A stretch of DNA of 42,137 nucleotides from Planctomycetaceae bacterium. GTDB lineage: Bacteria > Planctomycetota > Planctomycetia > Planctomycetales > Planctomycetaceae. Position numbers and translations under genes: made by a program. The stretch lies in assembly GCA_028284485.1 (NCBI GenBank), contig JANQRQ010000115.1, positions 1 through 42,137 on the forward strand, given 5' to 3'. Below the pieces are notes generated by a model that saw only the letters and a list, made by a program, of their open reading frames with translations, searched no databases and was not told where the DNA came from. The first letter of the stretch is position 1; every line of letters starts with the position of its first letter. This document shows, piece after piece, positions 36,518 through 42,137 of the stretch.

Positions 36518-36542
36518 TGACAGAATCTTGGCGATTCTGTCA
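36518..36542. repeat. Perfect 10-bp inverted repeat with 5-base loop
   Basis: TGACAGAATC, TTGGC, GATTCTGTCA. It lies 140 bp after the Cu+ ATPase stop. No T-run follows, so it is not a standard terminator. It could be an operator, an RNA hairpin or a single copy of a REP-like element; no second copy was seen in the window. The rest of 36379-36642 holds nothing I recognise. Confidence 0.6.
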
Positions 36543-36642
36543 TTGCCCCAAGCGACTCGACGTGCGTGACCGTTATCTTGAAGGGGCTCAATGCGATCGC
36601 TGGTTGCAAAGCATACGGGTCGACCTCATTTGAATTAACGAC

Positions 36643-36682
36643 AAAAAAAGTTGTGGCGCGAGGACCGCACCACAACTTTTTT
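36643..36682. terminator. Bidirectional intrinsic terminator
   Basis: AAAAAAGTTGTGG and CCACAACTTTTTT form a 13-base stem around a 13-base loop, with A- and T-runs on both sides. It lies between the convergent Cu+ ATPase (+) and lipoprotein (-) genes, and would stop transcription from either direction. Confidence 0.88.
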
Positions 36683-36770
36683 ATATGCCGTATCGCTGAA
36701 AACTCTCAGTCGAATCGCTGGGCTGAATCCCGCGATTCAACAAGCGTTCAGCGAGAGACGAGTCAGCGGA

Positions 36771-37214
36771 TCAGGACGATTCTTCAACATCTTGGATTTC
36801 GCCTTCAGAATCGAGTGCGAAGTCGGCGATGTTCTTCTTTTGCTCAACGACAAATTCCAATTCGGTGTCCGTGTTGTACTTCATCGGGACAGTTTCAGGC
36901 GCGCCCGGAATGATGTTTCCGTCGTCATCTTCGCTAGGATCGGCCAAAGTCGAGATTCGAACTCTGTTCTTCCCAAGCATGGCCCCTTGTCGTTCACCGC
37001 CAAAACTCAAAACATACTTTCCATTTTCGTCAGTACTGGCCCCTGCCGGGCGTCCCGATTCCGGAACGAATACGACAGAAGCGTTTGCCAATGGCTGGCC
37101 ATCCATCGTCACAGTACCTTCGACCGAGGCGATCTCGATATCGTCGCCACCGCAACCCACACAAGCCACCGCAAGCAGCAGTGACCCCAGCATCACATAA
37201 CTTGTTCGTTTCAC
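36771..37214 (-). CDS. Small transthyretin/carboxypeptidase-regulatory-like lipoprotein
   Basis: The GTG at 37214 has GGAGGG seven bases upstream. The 147-residue product has a signal peptide ending in a lipobox-like VACVGC (Cys21). The mature part reads VEGTVTMDGQPLANASVVFVPESGRPAGASTDENGKYVLSF, the beta-sandwich of the carboxypeptidase-regulatory/transthyretin-like type, followed by an acidic end. Planctomycetes encode many such small lipoproteins, often beside DUF1559 (prepilin-like) genes, but no DUF1559 gene is here. Function is unknown; it is probably a surface lipoprotein. Confidence 0.85.
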   Translation of the reverse strand: MKRTSYVMLGSLLLAVACVGCGGDDIEIASVEGTVTMDGQPLANASVVFVPESGRPAGASTDENGKYVLSFGGERQGAMLGKNRVRISTLADPSEDDDGNIIPGAPETVPMKYNTDTELEFVVEQKKNIADFALDSEGEIQDVEESS

Positions 37215-37862
37215 AGTAAATCCCTCCGGCTAAGAAAGTCCGGATCCGTGGCAAGGGTGGTGAGAAAACGCTCACAAATCCATGGTCGTAAACAGAAACA
37301 CTGCAAACGAAAAACCATTTCAGCCGCCACGGAGCCACGACGACCAATTAAATCGAGTAAATTCTGATAATACAAAGTTGAATCGAAAACTCAACTGTAT
37401 GTTAAGATTTTTGGACCCCGACTCGATGTTTTAAGATCATGTCGCATTTGATGTTGGCATATCTTAACCAGAATGACCTTTTCGTGTAGCTTCCGAAATC
37501 GTGGCCCGCGGAACGACGGGCCGATGACGCTCCAGTGGGATGACTCGCAGTTCGATCTGCTCCACTGTTTTCTCATGTCGTTTTTCCTCGTAAGCTGGAT
37601 GTGTGGCTGCCGGTCAAATCTGGGGGGGTGCGATCCCGATTGTGCATAAATATGGCGTCGCTCCGGCTTTTGCTCCTTCACCAGATTCGAAGGTGTGCAC
37701 ACGGTTCGAACAAGTTTGGCGGGTTGGTGTATTCCCTAAACCTAGGGGCGATTAGGGTTTGTTGCGTTTGTCCAACACTTGCAACGATTGGCACGTAGCA
37801 ATGTGCGGTCCCTGACGTTCGCTTCATGTAAAGCGAGAATTGCCTCGTACGGCGAGTGGCAG
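37215..37862. other. Long divergent intergenic region
   Basis: This 650-bp gap between divergent genes holds no recognisable coding gene or RNA. Features seen: an inverted repeat AGTTGA/TCAACT at 37376-37396, and a cluster of small palindromes at 37686-37710 (TTCGAA, TGTGCACA, TTCGAA). Either could be a regulator site. Confidence 0.35.
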
Positions 37863-38942
37863 ATGCCGAGCAACATCCCAAAACCAGCCGGGAAGAAACA
37901 GCGGCGACAGAATCTCTCCGTCAAGAAGAAGCTTCTGTTTGCCTCGATCCTGCTGCTTGTCTTTGTCCCACCGGCGTTATTGGCAGCGGAGATTTCCTAT
38001 CGAATTTACAAGGGTATCCCGTTGACGGGTGGCCGGCTTTACGAGAATGATTTGCGCATCGCTGAGGGGGCCCTCAAGGATCAGCCGTGGAATGCCCGCT
38101 TCCTGTCCAGATTTCGCAAGTCCGACAATTCCGTTCTGTTTTATGAACCCCGACCCGGCTACGACGATGGATTGTATGCCGTCAATTCACACGGCTTTCG
38201 CGATCGCGAGTTTTCCTTCGAAAAGGGCGACGGAGTTTTTCGAATCGTGACCTTGGGCGATTCCATAATCTGGGGACATGGGTTGCCGTTGGAATCCACG
38301 TTTGCCAAGCAGCTCGAACGGATTCTCAATGCTCGTTTCGGCGAACGAGATTTTGAGGTGCTCAATTTCGGCGTTTCCGGGTATTCAACGGTTCAAGAAG
38401 TCGAAATGTATCGATACAGAGCTGCTCGCTTCAGCCCCGACCTAATCATTATGGGATATTGCCTGAACGACTATTACGACTCGTCAGTTGAAGGTCAGGC
38501 ATTCCAGCAGTTGTACTACGATATTTACAGTAAATCGTATCTGTTTGATGCGGTAAAAAGCCGGTTCAATAACTTGGTTTACGAACGGCTGAAATTCTCG
38601 GGGGAAGAGGATAACCATCGCAAGCATTTGCAATCGCAGTTTCAATTGTTGCAATCGTACTCGCCCAACGCAGATCGTGTGCTGGTAATTTTTCCGACGC
38701 TGCAGGACTTCGACAACTATCCGGCATCGCTCGAGCATCGCTGGCCGACCGAAGCTGCTCATGAGCTGGATTATGCCGTTCTTGATTTGCTCGAATTCTA
38801 TCGCCCGTACGAGGCCGAGTCGCTGATCCTGAATCCAGATGACGTCACACACCCCAATGCGCTGGGGACGCAGATTGCCGTCGAAGCAACCATCGACTTG
38901 CTCGTTGAACGGGGATTGATACCGGCAGGCAAGAATGAGTGA
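37863..38942 (+). CDS. Membrane-anchored SGNH/GDSL hydrolase
   Basis: The ATG at 37863 gives 359 residues; the frame is open to 37779 with no better start. A basic N-terminus (KKQRRQNLSVKKK) and one membrane helix (about 24-42) place the catalytic part outside the cytoplasm. SGNH motifs are in order: TLGDSIIWGHG with Ser134, NFGVSGYST with Gly170, GYCLND with Asn202, and DVTHPNALG with Asp327 and His330. Enzymes of this kind remove or transfer acyl groups on polysaccharides or lipids. The substrate is not shown. It is followed by a 253-bp gap with no gene and then an octahaem cytochrome, so the linkage is weak. Confidence 0.9.
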   Translation: MPSNIPKPAGKKQRRQNLSVKKKLLFASILLLVFVPPALLAAEISYRIYKGIPLTGGRLYENDLRIAEGALKDQPWNARFLSRFRKSDNSVLFYEPRPGYDDGLYAVNSHGFRDREFSFEKGDGVFRIVTLGDSIIWGHGLPLESTFAKQLERILNARFGERDFEVLNFGVSGYSTVQEVEMYRYRAARFSPDLIIMGYCLNDYYDSSVEGQAFQQLYYDIYSKSYLFDAVKSRFNNLVYERLKFSGEEDNHRKHLQSQFQLLQSYSPNADRVLVIFPTLQDFDNYPASLEHRWPTEAAHELDYAVLDLLEFYRPYEAESLILNPDDVTHPNALGTQIAVEATIDLLVERGLIPAGKNE

Positions 38943-39195
38943 CGGTCTGATTCCGGGAATTGAGAATGAACCGACGATGCAAACGTCCCAAAACTCACCA
39001 CGTCCGGACGACGACTGATCTCGATACTTTCAGGGGCATCAATCGAATTCACAAGCAAGGCGTGACAGTTTGTAGGCGGTCGGCGTACAATACGAAGTAG
39101 AGTCTGTTGTTGGTGGATCGGTATTCGAATCCGGGTCTTGCTTTTTCCGAGACTTTCCCCTTTCAGTTTCATGCACCCGGGCGATTTGAAGTGAA

Positions 39196-41238
39196 ATGTC
39201 GAACGGGTCAGTCCAAGTCATGGCCGGTGAATGGTTCGCTATCCTGGGTTTGCTGTTGGTCGTCATTGCAATGTCGGCAATTACGAACCGATGGAGGTTA
39301 ACGCAGCGCCGCTCGACCATCGTCGCGCTGGGATTGATCTGGCTTGGGTCACCGATGGCTGTCATGCTGGCAGCGTATTTTTTTCACGCTGACGTTGCTC
39401 CGGCGAAGCCGATAACGAATCGACCGGAAGAGGTTCTTGACGGTGGCTATGTGGGGGCCGACACGTGTCTGAAGTGTCATCCCTCCCAGCATGCAAGCTG
39501 GCATGACTCGTACCACCGTACAATGACCCAAATTGTTCATCCCTCGACGGTATTGGGCGAATTTGACGCCGAACCAAGGGAACATCTTGGAGTCCGTTTT
39601 CAATTCGGCTCGAACAAGGATGAAGTCTGGGTCGATGTCAGCGACACGAACGCACCGTTGGGTTCGCCCGGGGCCATTCCAATTCGCAAGCCGATTGTGA
39701 TGTCGACCGGTTCGCATCACATGCAAGTCTACTGGTTTCCATGGTTTTCTGACGATGAGCCTTCCGGGTATTTGGGGATGCTGCCTTTTGCATTTCACCG
39801 GGAAACGGCTCGATGGATACCGCGTCAGTCTGCATTTTTAACAGAGCCTGAACTCGAGGCGGGCTTTGAAGTCGGCCGATGGAACGACACCTGTTTGCAC
39901 TGCCATGCCACGGCTTCGACGATGGGAGATCCGACCGGGTACGAGACCGATCCCAAGCGTTTGCAGACACGGGCAGCCGAGTTTGGAATTACGTGTGAAG
40001 CCTGTCACGGACCGGGCGAAAAACATATTCGCAACCAACGAAGTCCGCTGTCGCGTTATCAGTCATATCTATCGGACGGCGGAATCGATGATATCGTCAA
40101 CCCGGCTCGGCTCCCCCACGACCGTTCGTCACAAGTATGCGGACAATGTCACAGTGTATTTGGCCCGAAGGAAGAGGAAGGGTACCGCGAGGCGCGCCGC
40201 AGCGGTTACAACGCTTACCGGCCAGGGGATGATTTGAATGTCAGCCGACTGCGTGTCGTCTTCGACTGTTGTCGTCCTCCGGAAGAGTACGAGTTTCCTT
40301 TACTACGGGAAGCGCTGCAGGATCCCAATTACATTCGCGAGCGATTCTGGTCAGATGGAATGGTGCGCGTTGCCGGTCGAGAGTACAACGGTTTGATCGA
40401 TTCGCCTTGTTACCAACGTGGGACGCTTTCCTGCCTTTCTTGCCATCAGTTGCATCAATCGGAAGATGATTTGCGAACGCGAAGCGAATGGGCGGACGAC
40501 CAACTAAGGCAAAAAATGGAGACAAACGAAGCTTGTACACAATGCCATGAGTCGTTGAGCGACGAGAACGAATTGGCTGCCCACAGTCATCATGAAGCCC
40601 GATCGTCGGGCAGCCTCTGCTACAACTGCCATATGCCGCACACGACGTATGGATTGTTGAAGGCGATTCGTAGCCATCAGATCGACTCGCCCGATGTCAC
40701 GGCGAGTCTGACAACCGGCCGACCCAATGCCTGTAACCAATGCCACCTCGACAAGACGTTGGCTTGGTCAGCAACGTATCTTGACGAATGGTACGGAATT
40801 CCGGCCCCTCGACTTAATGAGGAGCAGGAATCGATTGCTGCGTCGGTTCTATGGATTCTCAAGGGGGATGCCGGCCAACGAGCCTTAATGGCGTGGAATC
40901 TTGGTTGGGATGAGGCTCAAGACGTTTCCGGTACCGATTGGATGCTTCCATTTTTGTCGGAGTTAATGAACGATCCGTACGACGCCGTTCGATTCATCGC
41001 GTGGCGCACATTGAAATCTCTTGAACCGGAAATTCATTCCAGTTATGACGTGCTTGCCGACGACTATGATTCCTTTTCTGCCGCAAGCGAATTGCGCGAC
41101 ATCTGGAGAAAGCGTCAAGAAACAGATTTGAGCGAGAAACGATCGGCATTATTGATCACGACGGAAGGTTTGGATCTGCAGCGGTTTCAAGACCTGTTGT
41201 CCGAGCGTGATCATTCACCGGTCAATTTACAGGAATAG
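39196..41238 (+). CDS. Membrane-anchored octahaem cytochrome c with C-terminal helical (HEAT-like) region
   Basis: The 680-residue protein begins with two membrane helices (about 11-29 and 43-62); an ATG at codon 10 (39223) is an alternative start. Eight CxxCH motifs begin at Cys91, 233, 267, 315, 413, 447, 475 and 513. The motif spacing and the phrases YVGADTCLKCHPSQHASWHDSYHRTM and NACNQCHLDKT fit the cytochrome c554/octahaem group common in planctomycetes, not the HAO fold of the protein at 1711. A region of helical repeats (about 545-680, with PYDAVRFIAWRTL) follows. It is probably periplasmic and membrane-bound, passing electrons to an unknown partner. A small membrane protein gene follows 14 bp later, probably in the same operon. 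Confidence 0.9.
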   Translation: MSNGSVQVMAGEWFAILGLLLVVIAMSAITNRWRLTQRRSTIVALGLIWLGSPMAVMLAAYFFHADVAPAKPITNRPEEVLDGGYVGADTCLKCHPSQHASWHDSYHRTMTQIVHPSTVLGEFDAEPREHLGVRFQFGSNKDEVWVDVSDTNAPLGSPGAIPIRKPIVMSTGSHHMQVYWFPWFSDDEPSGYLGMLPFAFHRETARWIPRQSAFLTEPELEAGFEVGRWNDTCLHCHATASTMGDPTGYETDPKRLQTRAAEFGITCEACHGPGEKHIRNQRSPLSRYQSYLSDGGIDDIVNPARLPHDRSSQVCGQCHSVFGPKEEEGYREARRSGYNAYRPGDDLNVSRLRVVFDCCRPPEEYEFPLLREALQDPNYIRERFWSDGMVRVAGREYNGLIDSPCYQRGTLSCLSCHQLHQSEDDLRTRSEWADDQLRQKMETNEACTQCHESLSDENELAAHSHHEARSSGSLCYNCHMPHTTYGLLKAIRSHQIDSPDVTASLTTGRPNACNQCHLDKTLAWSATYLDEWYGIPAPRLNEEQESIAASVLWILKGDAGQRALMAWNLGWDEAQDVSGTDWMLPFLSELMNDPYDAVRFIAWRTLKSLEPEIHSSYDVLADDYDSFSAASELRDIWRKRQETDLSEKRSALLITTEGLDLQRFQDLLSERDHSPVNLQE

Positions 41239-41252
41239 GCCCAATCAATTCG

Positions 41253-41777
41253 ATGGAGAGAAGCTTGAATTCATCAGGTCAAGCAGCCAATGCCGCCGAC
41301 GATTCCGTAAGCCTCACAAGGCGACACTTGCTTATCGGTTGGTGGTCGTTGTTGAGTTTTGCGTCACTAGGAATTTGGCTCGAAGGGATGCACGCATTCA
41401 AAATCGGTTGGTATTTGGATAGCGCATACACGGCCAGGCGGCTCATGTGGACTTTGGGGCATGCACACGGCACGCTGATTTCGTTGGTCCATATCGCATT
41501 TGCCGTAACGATTGCGATGCTGCCGGTTGCTGTCGGCCGAGTATCCTGGGCCTCGGTGTTACTGACTGCTGCAGGATTGTTGCTGCCTGGAGGTTTTTTC
41601 CTCGGCGGAATCTTTTTGTATGGCGGCGATCCTGGCCTTGGCGTGTGGCTGGTCCCGCTGGGTGCCTTGTTGCTGTTGGTTTCCGTGGCACTCACTGCGT
41701 TTGCAGTGTCGGCCAATGCCGCGAATGGCGATGAGCCCTCCAGTGACGATGCTGAAAGCGAAACTGGGCCGGCATAG
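41253..41777 (+). CDS. Four-helix membrane protein of unknown function, cytochrome-linked
   Basis: The ATG at 41253 gives 174 residues; a TTG at 41265 is an alternative start. Four hydrophobic helices are visible: about 28-46, 67-92, 101-124 and 130-151. The loop after helix 1 contains EGMHAFKIGWYLD, and the second helix has LGHAHGTLISLVHIAFAV, whose spaced histidines could bind haem, a metal or quinone. I recognise no family. It follows the octahaem cytochrome gene by 14 bp, so it may be its membrane partner, for example a quinol-oxidising subunit; this is inference only. The C-terminal tail is acidic. Confidence 0.72.
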   Translation: MERSLNSSGQAANAADDSVSLTRRHLLIGWWSLLSFASLGIWLEGMHAFKIGWYLDSAYTARRLMWTLGHAHGTLISLVHIAFAVTIAMLPVAVGRVSWASVLLTAAGLLLPGGFFLGGIFLYGGDPGLGVWLVPLGALLLLVSVALTAFAVSANAANGDEPSSDDAESETGPA

Positions 41778-41810
41778 GATATGGGTGACGTTGCTGGACG
41801 GCACCGTTCT

Positions 41811-42137
41811 TTACATACGGTCGACCTTGATGCGTTCTACCAATTCAGTGACGCGATCTCGGTTCAAAAGTGCCGGTTCGAGGCGCGTGGCGTTGTCAGC
41901 CGCGGCCGCCATTCCGAAACGGATTGCATCCAAAGCATCGCTGCCGTCGGTCAAGGCGCATGCGATTCCTGCTGCGAGGCAGTCCCCACAGCCGATTGGA
42001 TTGACAACGTTGATTTTTGCCGGCGTGAAACGGTAAGTGCCCTCCGAGCCGGTGACCGTTGTGGGACCATCGCCTTCAGAAACGACTACCCACTGGGCGC
42101 CACGAGTGTTGAGTTCCCGCATGGCGGCATGCAGGTC
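41811..42137 (-). CDS. PfkB-family sugar kinase, C-terminal part (partial)
   Basis: The frame is open from the right edge of the window to a TAA at 41811-41813, giving 108 residues without a start. The conserved PfkB signature is present: KINVVNPIGCGDCLAAGIACAL, where the GxGD loop (GCGD) holds the anion-hole glycines and catalytic Asp. VVSEGDGPTTV and the helix AIRFGMAAAADNATRLEPA are also typical, and the latter resembles 1-phosphofructokinase or tagatose-6-phosphate kinase (usually 'a.a.as...G'). The sugar substrate cannot be told from this end. It converges on the membrane protein gene, 33 bp apart. Confidence 0.9.
   Translation of the reverse strand, partial: DLHAAMRELNTRGAQWVVVSEGDGPTTVTGSEGTYRFTPAKINVVNPIGCGDCLAAGIACALTDGSDALDAIRFGMAAAADNATRLEPALLNRDRVTELVERIKVDRM

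Noticed and set aside
1..42137. CRISPR array, prophage, integron, IS element or toxin-antitoxin system
   Set aside because: No regularly spaced repeats, transposase, integrase, phage structural or paired small toxin-antitoxin genes were seen.

Overview
The window looks like chromosomal DNA from a planctomycete (Planctomycetota). The evidence is indirect but consistent: a secreted DUF1080 (3-keto-disaccharide hydrolase) domain protein, a small transthyretin-like lipoprotein of the type common in this phylum, octahaem cytochromes, many GTG/TTG starts, and long gaps between genes. I cannot name a genus. No prophage, integrase, insertion sequence, CRISPR array, rRNA or tRNA was recognised. All residue numbers were counted by hand from the translations.

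Layout. (1) 1-3297: the 3' end of a Rieske protein gene, a fused b6-type cytochrome b, a single-domain globin and a hydroxylamine-oxidoreductase-like octahaem cytochrome form a respiratory cluster that probably handles nitrogen oxides. (2) 3595-10456: a secreted three-domain enzyme (DUF1080, methyltransferase, alpha/beta hydrolase) converges on an RND efflux pump and its adaptor. (3) 10909-14311 (minus): an operon of secreted esterase, SDR and cupin dioxygenase-like protein. (4) 14475-15462: an iron-store module of bfd (+) and bfr (-), overlapping at their 3' ends and flanked by two Fur-box-like palindromes. (5) 15478-19054 (minus): a UbiB-family kinase and an AAA ATPase. (6) 19528-26187 (plus): SDR, adenylate-forming ligase, aldehyde-dehydrogenase-fold enzyme, a secreted protein and a split ThDP decarboxylase. 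The ligase and dehydrogenase look like a two-protein carboxylic acid reductase. (7) 26414-32148 (minus): lipoprotein, rpoN, then recR, ybaB and dnaX, with the signal recognition particle RNA gene upstream of dnaX. (8) 32620-42137: a REC-GGDEF protein, a Cu+ ATPase with unusual N-terminal metal domains, a lipoprotein, an SGNH hydrolase, a second octahaem cytochrome with a membrane protein, and the end of a PfkB-family sugar kinase.

Structures beyond the coding genes: an SRP RNA gene at about 32030-32148 with a URRC-type apical loop; a nine-A slippage site in dnaX that would make a gamma-like short form; and a dispersed, roughly 100-bp repeat made of three successive palindromes. The repeat has five copies between 17.2 and 32.6 kb, and three of them run into the stop codon of the neighbouring gene. 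The repeat family is the best candidate here for something undescribed.
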